The position numbers and the translations under genes were made by a program. Under the pieces are notes generated by a model. It ran no database searches and had not been told where the DNA came from. It saw only the letters and a program-made list of their open reading frames with translations. Positions 1-5,527 of a stretch of 10,121 bases of DNA are shown here, in pieces. The stretch comes from Oscillospiraceae bacterium (lineage in GTDB: Bacteria > Bacillota > Clostridia > Oscillospirales > Oscillospiraceae). The stretch lies in assembly GCA_016295225.1 (NCBI GenBank), contig JAEDLP010000063.1:1-10121 (forward strand). The letters run 5' to 3'. Numbering within the stretch: the stretch's first letter is position 1; each line of letters begins with the position of its first letter.

Positions 1-111
1 GCCCTGGGTGATGTCCCGGCCGATGTTCTTGGTCTGGATGGTAGAGCCCTTTACCAGCCCCAGCATCTCCAGCTCTTTTCCGGTGACATAATCGGTGTTC
101 ACAATAATCAT
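1..111 (-). CDS. YbjQ-family (DUF74, UPF0145) protein, N-terminal part only
   Basis: The first 37 codons are visible and the rest lies beyond the left edge. The peptide starts MIIVNTDYVTGKELEMLGLV and continues to a KGSTIQTKNIGRDITQG stretch, which matches the N-terminal pattern of YbjQ/UPF0145 proteins: a short beta strand, a 'GKE' turn, then 'G.V.G..V...N.G.D'. These are small, cytoplasmic, probably oligomeric proteins sometimes called heavy-metal-binding on weak grounds; their biochemical role is not settled. The start is supported by AAAGGAG placed 7 nt upstream of the ATG. It follows the ribbon-helix-helix gene by 24 nt, so it is the third gene of the SPFH operon. The family call is from pattern recognition of a partial sequence. 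Confidence 0.75.
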   Translation of the reverse strand, partial: MIIVNTDYVTGKELEMLGLVKGSTIQTKNIGRDITQG

Positions 112-135
112 AGGTATGCTCCTTTCATGATTCGG

Positions 136-345
136 TCATTCCATGTCAAACTCCGGCGGCACGTCGATCTGATCGGAGACGTACTTGCCGTTCTTCTTTC
201 GTTGTCGGACGCACTCGGTGAGAAGATACTCGATCTGGCCGTTCACCGAGCGGAAGTCATCCTCGGCCCAGGCCGCGATGGCGGCGTACAGCTTGGTGGA
301 CAGGCGCAGGGGAATCTGCTTCTTGACGTCTTTCTTCTCTGCCAT
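136..345 (-). CDS. Arc-like ribbon-helix-helix protein
   Basis: This 69-residue protein has the build of an Arc/MetJ-type DNA-binding dimer. A basic N-terminus (MAEKKDVKKQ) leads into a beta strand (IPLRLS, about residues 11-16), a first helix (KLYAAIAAWAEDD, 18-30), the turn with the family's S-x-N-x-Q-I-E signature (SVNGQIE, 33-39), and a second helix to about residue 50. The last 18 residues (to DVPPEFDME) look disordered and acidic. The start lies 4 nt after the stop of the SPFH gene with no strong Shine-Dalgarno, which suggests translational coupling. Small RHH proteins directly after SPFH genes are, to my knowledge, a recurring arrangement in Firmicutes and Actinobacteria. Autoregulation of the operon is my inference; see the promoter at 1405-1433. 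Confidence 0.85.
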   Translation of the reverse strand: MAEKKDVKKQIPLRLSTKLYAAIAAWAEDDFRSVNGQIEYLLTECVRQRKKNGKYVSDQIDVPPEFDME

Positions 346-349
346 GATC

Positions 350-1369
350 TCAGTACAGGCTCCCGGTATTCACAATGGGCTGGGCGTCGTGGCTGCCGCA
401 GAGGACCACCAGCAGGTTGGACACCATGGCGGCCTTGCGCTCCTCGTCCAACTCCACCATGCCGCTCTCGTTCAGCCGGGCCAGGGCCATCTCCACGGTA
501 CCAACAGCCCCGTCCACGATCATCTTCCGGGCGTCGATGATGGCGGAGGCCTGCTGACGCTGGAGCATGACGGCGGCGATCTCCGAGGCGTAGGCCAGGT
601 AGGTGATGCGGGCCTCCAGGATCTCCAGGCCGGCCTCCCGGACCTTGGCCTGGATCTCGTCCCGGATGCGGGCGGCCACCACTTCGCTGGACCCCCGCAG
701 GCTGCCCTCGTCGGCCACGCCGTCGCCGGTGGTGTCCACGCCGGGGGCCACGTCGTAGGGATAGAGACGGACGATGTTCCGCAGGGCGCTGTCGCACTGG
801 AGGGAGAGGAACTCCTTGTAGTTGTCCACGTCAAAGACCGCCTTGGCGGTGTCCACTACCTTCCAGGTGACGGCGATGCCGATCTCCACCGGGTTACCCA
901 GACAGTCGTTGATTTTCTGGCGGCTGTTGTTCAGGGTCATGATTTTCAGGGAGAGCTTCTTGCTGCCGGTCTCCTTGGCGGAGGCGGCGGCGGCCCCCCC
1001 GAAGAGGACCCCAATGGCCTTGGAGCCGCTGTCGCTGCCGGACACGTCCCCGCTCTGGCTGAGCTTGGTCTTGGCGGCGGGGTTCACGGCGGTGCAGAAG
1101 GGATTCACGAAGTAGAACCCCTCCCCCTTCAGGGTGCCGATGTAGTTGCCGAAGAGGGTGAGGACCAGGGCCTCCTGGGGCCCAAGGACCTTCAGGCCCG
1201 GCCAGAAGAGCCAGCCCAGGCAGAGATAGACGATACACACCACCATGGGCAGAGGATGCCCGGAGGCGGCGGAGAGGATGGTCCCGGCGATGGCCAGGAT
1301 GTATAGCAGGATGGAGACCAGCAGCACGGCCATGCCGTTTTTCTTATTGGTTAAAATGCGTTCAGTCAT
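350..1369 (-). CDS. SPFH/Band 7 domain membrane protein
   Basis: The 339-residue protein is anchored by two hydrophobic segments near the N-terminus (about 12-34 and 41-59), followed by an SPFH (stomatin/prohibitin/flotillin) domain from about 62 to 290. Recognisable family blocks are LGPQEALVLTLFGNYIGTLK (62-81), the GNPVEIGIAVTWKVVDTAKA block (158-177), a VREAGLEILEARITYLAYA segment (243-261), the helical RQQASAIIDARKMIVDGAVG stretch (271-290), and the conserved tail ending in NTGSLY. SPFH proteins form membrane-associated oligomers that organise lipid or protein microdomains. Residues about 104-138 form a Gly/Ser/Ala-rich insertion where relatives I know pass directly from the first to the next strand. 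The start is fixed by AGGAGG 7 nt upstream of the ATG. It is the first gene of a minus-strand operon with the RHH and YbjQ genes. Confidence 0.92.
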   Translation of the reverse strand: MTERILTNKKNGMAVLLVSILLYILAIAGTILSAASGHPLPMVVCIVYLCLGWLFWPGLKVLGPQEALVLTLFGNYIGTLKGEGFYFVNPFCTAVNPAAKTKLSQSGDVSGSDSGSKAIGVLFGGAAAASAKETGSKKLSLKIMTLNNSRQKINDCLGNPVEIGIAVTWKVVDTAKAVFDVDNYKEFLSLQCDSALRNIVRLYPYDVAPGVDTTGDGVADEGSLRGSSEVVAARIRDEIQAKVREAGLEILEARITYLAYASEIAAVMLQRQQASAIIDARKMIVDGAVGTVEMALARLNESGMVELDEERKAAMVSNLLVVLCGSHDAQPIVNTGSLY

Positions 1370-1404
1370 GGAAAACCCTCCTAATGGATTGATTTGATAT
1401 CAAA

Positions 1405-1433
1405 ACAATATCACAATGAAGCGGCGTTGTCAA
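1405..1433 (-). promoter_or_regulatory. Promoter of the SPFH-RHH-YbjQ operon, with repeats over the -10
   Basis: Reading the minus strand, a perfect -35 TTGACA (1428-1433) is separated by 17 bp from TATTGT (1405-1410, four of six). The AGGAGG of the SPFH gene lies just downstream. The top strand carries ATATCA at 1397-1402 and again at 1408-1413, an 11-bp repeat that flanks and overlaps the -10, and a 12-bp palindrome TTTGATATCAAA at 1393-1404 near the expected start of transcription. These are possible operator sites. Confidence 0.75.
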
Positions 1434-1489
1434 CCCCAGGAACCATTTCCGGGGAATGGTGAGGCTGACATTCTGCGGAATTTTTCAAC

Positions 1490-1518
1490 TTGTCACGGGG
1501 AAAAAGGTATGCTATATT
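1490..1518 (+). promoter_or_regulatory. Promoter of the DegV-family gene
   Basis: TTGTCA (1490-1495, five of six to the -35 consensus), a 17-bp spacer, and TATATT (1513-1518, five of six to the -10). Transcription would start near 1525, giving a leader of about 65 nt before the GTG start. No hairpin or riboswitch-like structure is apparent in that leader. Confidence 0.75.
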
Positions 1519-1588
1519 TAATTGTTAGAGAAAACAACTTCCGTTGCGTATCCAGCGGAGGGAAGGCCAACGGGCAGGAGGAGTCTTT

Positions 1589-2440
1589 GTGAAAACAGCC
1601 ATTGTGACGGACACCAACAGCGGAATTTCTGCCAGCCAGGCGGAGGCAATGGGCATCCATCTGATCCCCATGCCTTTTTTCATTGGCGGCGAGACCTATT
1701 ATGAGGGGAAGGATGTCTCCCACGCCCTCTTTTTTCAAAAAATGGCGGACGGGGTGGAGGTCTCCACCTCCCAGCCCTCCCCGGCGGACATCATCGCCCT
1801 GTGGGAGAAGCTTCTGGAGGATCACGACGCGGTTCTCCACTTCCCCATGACCTCCGGCCTCAGCAGCTCCTGCGCCTCGGCCAAGGCCCTGGCCCGGGAG
1901 TACGGCGGCCGGGTGCTGGTGGTGGACGACAAGCGAATCTCCGTGACCCTGATGCAGTCCGTCCGCAACGCCCTGACCCTGCTGGCCCAGGGCAAGACTG
2001 CCGGGGAGGTCCGGGATATCCTGGAGTCCGAAAGCTACGACTCCAGCATCTACATCGCTGTGAACACCTTGGAATATCTGAAGAAGAGCGGCCGGGTCAC
2101 CGCCGCCGGCGCGGCCATGGCCGCCATCCTGAGCATCAAGCCGGTGCTCCAGATCCAGGGCGACAAGCTGGACGCCTATAAAAAGGTTCGGGGTATGAAC
2201 CACGCCAAGACCGTCCTTATGAACGCGCTGCGGAAGGATCTGGACACCCGGTTCAAGGACCTGGAGATGAACGTTTTTGCCGGGTACTCCGGCGGCGACC
2301 CTGCCCTGGGGGAGGCCTGGCTGGAGGAAGTCCAGCGGGAGTTCCCGGAGTACGAGGTGGAACTGATCTCCCTGCCCCTGAGCATCTGCTGCCACACCGG
2401 CGGTGGGGCCCTGGGAGTGGCCTGCGCCAAGAAGTGGTGA
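1589..2440 (+). CDS. DegV family (FakB-like) fatty-acid-binding protein
   Basis: This 283-residue protein has the family's conserved blocks in order: an N-terminal TAIVTDTNSGIS strand (3-14), the TSQPSP loop (60-65), a 'TSGLSSSC' lipid-binding loop (88-95), VVDDKRIS (111-118), and the TLEYLKKSGRVTAAGAA segment (160-176) leading into LSIKPVLQIQGD. Near the C-terminus is the CHTGGGALGV motif (268-277). DegV proteins bind a fatty acid in a deep pocket; FakB members present it to the DAK2-domain kinase FakA for phosphorylation and use in phospholipid synthesis. No FakA is in the window. I place the start at GTG 1589 because AGGAGG ends 7 nt before it and the protein then begins directly with the first beta strand. 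An in-frame upstream ATG at 1544 has no ribosome binding site. It is divergent from the SPFH operon. Which lipid it binds cannot be told from sequence. Confidence 0.93.
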   Translation: MKTAIVTDTNSGISASQAEAMGIHLIPMPFFIGGETYYEGKDVSHALFFQKMADGVEVSTSQPSPADIIALWEKLLEDHDAVLHFPMTSGLSSSCASAKALAREYGGRVLVVDDKRISVTLMQSVRNALTLLAQGKTAGEVRDILESESYDSSIYIAVNTLEYLKKSGRVTAAGAAMAAILSIKPVLQIQGDKLDAYKKVRGMNHAKTVLMNALRKDLDTRFKDLEMNVFAGYSGGDPALGEAWLEEVQREFPEYEVELISLPLSICCHTGGGALGVACAKKW

Positions 2441-2454
2441 TCGAAACCTGTCAG

Positions 2455-2488
2455 AGCCGAGCGGCATTGCCGCTCGGCTTTTGATTTA
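2455..2488 (+). terminator. Rho-independent terminator of the DegV gene
   Basis: A perfect 11-bp stem (AGCCGAGCGGC at 2455-2465 with its complement at 2469-2479) closes a 3-nt ATT loop and is followed by TTTTGATTT. Its T-rich tail runs directly into the response-regulator-type boxes of the next promoter. Confidence 0.9.
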
Positions 2489-2546
2489 ATCAAATCTTAA
2501 GATTTTCCCTATTCTTTCTTTCGAATCGTGGGTTACAATGAGAGTG
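2485..2546 (+). promoter_or_regulatory. Promoter P1 with direct-repeat activator boxes
   Basis: Half-site TTTAAT (2485-2490) is followed exactly 11 bp later by CTTAAG (2496-2501). From the end of CTTAAG there are 32 bp to the -10 TACAAT (2534-2539), and the expected +1 is the G of GTCA at 2546. No acceptable -35 hexamer lies 16-18 bp upstream of the -10 (ATTCTT sits there), so transcription probably needs an activator. CCCTAT and a T-rich run between the boxes and the -10 recur in P3. The sequence around CTTAAG is also a perfect 14-bp palindrome (2492-2505), so a dimer binding a palindrome is an alternative reading. The same layout recurs at 3940 and 4158. Confidence 0.8.
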
Positions 2547-2608
2547 TCACAAGGAACTGGTCCTGCTCTGACAGGTACACAATATTGTTTTGAAAAGGAG
2601 GCACTCTC

Positions 2609-3745
2609 ATGAAAAAGCGAACTCGAATCATTGCCTGCCTGACGGCCGGCGTGCTCATCCTGGCGGTCTCCGCCACGGCGGCCTTCGGCAGCGCCAACGG
2701 CTACTCATCCTACAAAAACGCGGTGATGGATCTGGCCCTTAAGGAGGAAAACTTCTCCGCCAAGGGGATCGTGGAAGTCAAGCTGGACGGCAAGGCCTTC
2801 ACCACCATGGACGTGGACTACGCCCAGGACGGCGTGAACCGCTCCACCTGCACCACCACCACCGAGGACGGCGAGACCTACACCCACTGGGACACCACCC
2901 TGAACGGAGAGAATACCTGGTTCAACTCCGAAAGCGACGTCTACTGGCAGGCCCAGGTGGACCGGGATAACACCTCCCTTCTGGGCTATGACAAGAACGA
3001 CGAGATGCAGTCCCGTCTCATCAATTTTCTGTCCATCGCCGCCGACACCGTGGCCGGCGAGCTGAAGAACAACTTCGTCCAGGTGGGCTCCCAGGACGGC
3101 AAGGACCTCTATCAGGTGTCCATCTCCGGCAGCCAGGTCCCCTCCCTGGTGAACGCCGGTCTCTCCCTCTTCGCCTATGAGGCCGCCGGCGGGGACAGGG
3201 ATGATTGCGGCCACATCACCTGGGATAACTACTGGGCTGCGGAGATCGCCTATTACGAAAAGACCACCGGCGAGACCCTGTCCCAGGAGCTGAAGACCGG
3301 TCTGATGGAGGGCTATGACGAGGCCTTCTACGAGGCCCACAAGGCGGAGATCAACAAGCTGGACGAAAACAGCGAAAAGATGTACGACTACTACAACGAG
3401 ATCCTGGAGCAGAAGGGCAACGTGGGCGTTGTGTACGTCAAGGACGACGGCAGCTATGACTACTACCCCACCTGGATGGACTACCGGGCTGCGCAGGAGT
3501 CCCAGGGCGCGGACAATCTGGATTACTATGTCGCCAAGGAGCTGACCCTGGAGCAGGTGGACTGCACCTTCGCTCTGGACAAGGACGGCCGACTGACAGA
3601 CAACCAGATCACCGCCAGCTTCACCGCCACCGACGCCAAGGGTGGCCGCCACACCCTGGAGGTCACTGGCAATGTGACGGTCAGCGACTACGGGACCACC
3701 CAGGTCCAGCCTCTGGACGTGGGCGACCGGACCAAGTCCGTGTAA
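2609..3745 (+). CDS. Secreted protein of unknown function, paralog A of a tandem pair
   Basis: I do not recognise a named family. The 378-residue product begins with a classical signal peptide (MKKR, hydrophobic core 11-26 VLILAVSATAAFG), with cleavage probably around residues 24-28. There is no lipobox cysteine and no C-terminal anchor or LPXTG, so it is probably released or wall-associated. The mature part starts NGYSSYKNAVMDLAL, then alternates short strands and 'DGK/DGET' turns. A strongly conserved block LKNNF-VGSQDG-LYQV (152-170) and SQVPSLVNAGLSLFA (175-189) is shared with paralog B, as are YYEKTTGETLS (215-225), DGSYDYY (280-286) and the C-terminal VSDYGTT. Residues 230-300 are acidic and tyrosine-rich. 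The repeated strand pattern after a short helix recalls LolA-like lipid-carrier folds, but that is a guess. The start is set by AAAAGGAGG 8 nt before the ATG. It has its own promoter (P1) and ends at its own hairpin. Confidence 0.88.
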   Translation: MKKRTRIIACLTAGVLILAVSATAAFGSANGYSSYKNAVMDLALKEENFSAKGIVEVKLDGKAFTTMDVDYAQDGVNRSTCTTTTEDGETYTHWDTTLNGENTWFNSESDVYWQAQVDRDNTSLLGYDKNDEMQSRLINFLSIAADTVAGELKNNFVQVGSQDGKDLYQVSISGSQVPSLVNAGLSLFAYEAAGGDRDDCGHITWDNYWAAEIAYYEKTTGETLSQELKTGLMEGYDEAFYEAHKAEINKLDENSEKMYDYYNEILEQKGNVGVVYVKDDGSYDYYPTWMDYRAAQESQGADNLDYYVAKELTLEQVDCTFALDKDGRLTDNQITASFTATDAKGGRHTLEVTGNVTVSDYGTTQVQPLDVGDRTKSV

Positions 3746-3752
3746 ACACAAA

Positions 3753-3781
3753 AAGGGGGCAGGGTGACCGCCCGCCCCCTT
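3753..3781 (+). terminator. Terminator-like hairpin after paralog A
   Basis: AAGGGGGC (3753-3760) pairs with GCCCCCTT (3774-3781) around a 13-nt loop, 7 nt after the stop codon. The following bases (GGCTCTCC) are poor in T, so termination may be imperfect or assisted by the hairpins of the repeat that follows. Confidence 0.55.
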
Positions 3782-3930
3782 GGCTCTCCTGAGAGGAGAG
3801 CTGGCAGCCGGCAGGCTGACTGAGAGGTGCTATCGTTGGGAGATTGCGTCGTACCGGTACGACGCACAAACCGTCAGAATAACACCTCTCCACCGCTTCG
3901 CGGTCCCCCTCCCCTCCCAGGGGAGGCAAA
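3779..3930. repeat. Palindromic MITE/REP-like intergenic repeat
   Basis: About 150 bp is built almost entirely of nested inverted repeats. Outer ends form small hairpins: CTCTCC/GGAGAG (3784-3800) on the left, CCTCCCC/GGGGAGG (3908-3926) on the right. Each is followed inward by another (CAGCC/GGCTG at 3805-3818; ACCGC/GCGGT at 3892-3904). The two halves then pair through GAGAGGTGCTAT (3822-3833) and ATAACACCTCTC (3879-3890, one mismatch). In the centre is a perfect 22-bp palindrome (3845-3866, centred on GTACCGGTAC). It contains no ORF. The symmetric, multi-hairpin build with 'GGGGAGG' edges resembles non-autonomous intergenic repeats common in Oscillospiraceae genomes. Whether it occurs elsewhere in this genome cannot be seen here. 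It sits directly upstream of promoter P2. Confidence 0.7.
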
Positions 3931-3939
3931 AGGGCGCAA

Positions 3940-4001
3940 TTTCATAAATTCTTAAGAATTTGCCCATGATTTGTTCATGGTTATCGGGTATAGTGTAAAA
4001 G
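3940..4001 (+). promoter_or_regulatory. Promoter P2 (small RNA) with direct-repeat activator boxes
   Basis: TTTCAT (3940-3945) and, 11 bp later, CTTAAG (3951-3956), then 32 bp to the -10 TATAGT (3989-3994), then a G of GACA at 4001, again 7 nt past the -10. This is base for base the same geometry as P1 and P3. CTTAAG is at the centre of a perfect 14-bp palindrome (3947-3960). There is no gene in the next 275 bp except the candidate small RNA, which is why this promoter matters. Confidence 0.78.
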
Positions 4002-4148
4002 ACAAAATGCACGGGCAGCCTTTCTGGACGTGGGCTGCCGGGTGAAGCATCCACTTTCCTCCTCTTGTCTTTTCTCTCTATCTCTCTCTACTTTACAGCG
4101 TCCAGCCGCCGCCCCTTGGCCTCTGCGTCCAGGGGCGGCTTCTTTTTT
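4001..4148 (+). ncRNA. Candidate small regulatory RNA, about 148 nt
   Basis: The transcript predicted between promoter P2 and a strong terminator has three parts. First, a 5' hairpin GGCAGCC (4014-4020)/GGCTGCC (4033-4039) with a 12-nt loop. Second, a long C/U-rich single-stranded stretch (4054-4089) that includes TTCCTCCT (4056-4063), complementary to AGGAGG-type ribosome binding sites. Third, the terminator hairpin (4108-4139) and its T tail. The 5' hairpin loop contains CTGGACG (4024-4030), which is the reverse complement of CGTCCAG found twice downstream (4099-4105 and 4126-4132), so a pseudoknot or alternative pairing is possible. I know no family that it matches. Alternatives are a long untranslated leader of paralog B, which is unlikely because that gene has its own promoter P3, or a message for the 12-codon ORF at 4007-4045, which has no ribosome binding site. 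Confidence 0.72.
4108..4148 (+). terminator. Rho-independent terminator of the small RNA
   Basis: GCCGCCCCT (4108-4116) pairs with AGGGGCGGC (4131-4139). Two further G-C pairs (4118-4119 with 4129-4130) extend it past a single bulged T, around a 9-nt loop. It is followed by TTCTTTTTT (4140-4148). This is among the best terminators in the window. Confidence 0.9.
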
Positions 4149-4157
4149 GTCCCGGAA

Positions 4158-4219
4158 TTTAATGAAATTTTAAGAGATTCCCTATCCTTTTTTTAGGAAT
4201 GCACGGTATAATAAGGATG
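4158..4219 (+). promoter_or_regulatory. Promoter P3 with direct-repeat activator boxes
   Basis: TTTAAT (4158-4163) and TTTAAG (4169-4174) are 11 bp apart; 32 bp later is a perfect -10 TATAAT (4207-4212), then G of GTCA at 4219. The expected -35 position (ATCCTT) is poor. The CCCTATCCTTTTT stretch between boxes and -10 parallels P1. Here the second half-site is not part of a perfect palindrome, so the direct-repeat reading fits all three promoters better than a palindrome does. Confidence 0.8.
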
Positions 4220-4276
4220 TCAAGCGGACCAGATCCCCAACGGGACATTTCATATCGCTCCAAAGGAGGAATCCCT

Positions 4277-5410
4277 ATGAAGAAACGCAGCAGATTGATG
4301 GTTTGTCTGGTGGCCGGCGTGCTTATCCTGGCGGTTTCCGCCACGGCAGCCTTCGGCAGCGTCAACGGCTATGCCAAGTACAAAACCGCCCTGAAAGCCC
4401 TGGCCCTGGAGGAGGACAACTTCACCGCCGCCGGGACCCTGACTGTGAAGATGGACGGCAAGGAGGTCATGAAGGTCAAGGCCGACTACGCCATGGCCGC
4501 CCCCGACTACGCCCTGTACACCACCGCCACCCAGAACGGCCAGACCTTTACCGACTACACCGGCTCCGTGGGCGGGGTCTACACCTGGTACCACGGCGGT
4601 GACACCTACTGCCAGTACGACCAGGACGAGGGCCAGAAGAATCTCCTGGGGTTTGACGCCGGCGACGAGATGCAGAGGCGTCTGATCACCTTTATGGAGC
4701 TGGCCACCGACACCGTGGTGGGCGACCTGAAGAACAACTTCGTGGAGGTGGGCAGCCAAGACGGCAGCACCCTCTATCAGGTGAACATCGCCAACAGCCA
4801 GGTTCCCTCCCTGGTGAATGCCGGCCTCTCCCTCTTCGCCTGCGCTCTGGCTGAGGACCAGACCGCCGTCAGCACCGTCCGCTATGAGGACTACGACGCC
4901 AACACCTTTGCCTACTACGAAAAGACCACCGGCGAGACCCTCTCCGAGGAATTCAAGACCGGCTACATCCACGGCGGAGACGACGCCTGGCACGAGGCCA
5001 ACGAGGCCCAGCTGGACAAATTCTATGACGTCATTTCCGAGGATTGGGAGAGTGAATACTGGCAGGTCCTGGAGCAGAAGGACAGCGGCGTCGTCTACGT
5101 CCACACCGACGGCAGCTATGATTACTACGCCACCATGCAGGACTTCGCCAAGGCCCACCCCAGCGGCGATATCTCCGACGACCTGTACTACTACGTGGGC
5201 AAGGACATGGTTCTGGACAACGTGGCCTGCACCTTCGGCGTGGATCAGAGCGGCAAGCTGACCTCCAACCAGATCGACGTCACCTTCACCACCACCGACC
5301 TGGAGGGCGGCCATCACCAGCTGGTCATCTCCGGTGACCTGCAGGTCAGCGATTACGGCTCCACCGTGGTGGAACAGCCCGACCTCACCGGCCGCACCAA
5401 GGTAAACTGA
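4277..5410 (+). CDS. Secreted protein of unknown function, paralog B of a tandem pair
   Basis: The 377-residue product is a clear paralog of the protein encoded at 2609-3745. By eye about two thirds of the first 62 residues are identical, and the LKNNF-VGSQDG-LYQV / SQVPSLVNAGLSLFA block (151-188) is over 80% identical. The N-terminal signal peptide is nearly the same (MKKR, hydrophobic core to SATAAFGS), with no lipobox and no C-terminal anchor. Other shared motifs are YYEKTTGETLS (213-223), EYWQVLEQKD in the acidic region, DGSYDYY (278-284) and VSDYGST near the end. Divergence is greatest at 70-125 and 190-210. No enzyme motif or catalytic pattern is visible. The start at 4277 is chosen because AAAGGAGG lies 7 nt upstream and the signal peptide begins there; the frame is open further upstream but without a ribosome binding site. 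It is driven by P3 and is the gene nearest the transporter and two-component genes. Confidence 0.88.
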   Translation: MKKRSRLMVCLVAGVLILAVSATAAFGSVNGYAKYKTALKALALEEDNFTAAGTLTVKMDGKEVMKVKADYAMAAPDYALYTTATQNGQTFTDYTGSVGGVYTWYHGGDTYCQYDQDEGQKNLLGFDAGDEMQRRLITFMELATDTVVGDLKNNFVEVGSQDGSTLYQVNIANSQVPSLVNAGLSLFACALAEDQTAVSTVRYEDYDANTFAYYEKTTGETLSEEFKTGYIHGGDDAWHEANEAQLDKFYDVISEDWESEYWQVLEQKDSGVVYVHTDGSYDYYATMQDFAKAHPSGDISDDLYYYVGKDMVLDNVACTFGVDQSGKLTSNQIDVTFTTTDLEGGHHQLVISGDLQVSDYGSTVVEQPDLTGRTKVN

Positions 5411-5451
5411 CCAACACGGGACATCTCGTTCCTTCTCACATTCTCACATAG

Positions 5452-5497
5452 CGGCGCAGCCCCGGAGCTTCTCACCCTCCGGGGCCGGCTGCCCTTT
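5452..5497 (+). terminator. Terminator-like hairpin between paralog B and the ABC genes
   Basis: GCCCCGGAG (5459-5467) pairs perfectly with CTCCGGGGC (5477-5485), with partial pairing of the flanking GGCGCA and GGCTGCC. TTTT follows at 5494-5497, about 8 nt beyond the core stem, so termination may be partial. I see no good promoter between here and the ABC ATPase at 5528, so the transporter genes may depend on readthrough from P3. Confidence 0.65.
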
Positions 5498-5527
5498 TGA
5501 ACTCACCTGCCTGGAAAGGAGCAGATT

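Noticed and set aside
185..1306. A 373-codon plus-strand frame across the SPFH and RHH genes
   Set aside because: Antisense to two well-recognised genes, with Gly/His/Val-rich low-quality protein.
1544..1588. N-terminal extension of the DegV-family protein from ATG 1544
   Set aside because: No ribosome binding site at 1544; GTG 1589 has AGGAGG at ideal distance and the family fold begins there.
2705..3751. A 348-codon minus-strand open frame opposite paralog A (and a similar one at 4250-5317 opposite paralog B)
   Set aside because: Both are Val/Gly/His-rich mirror frames of the real paralog genes; their similarity to each other follows from paralogy of the coding strand.
4199..4276. N-terminal extension of paralog B from an upstream ATG
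   Set aside because: It overlaps the P3 -10 and start site and would bury the signal peptide inside the protein; ATG 4277 has a strong ribosome binding site.
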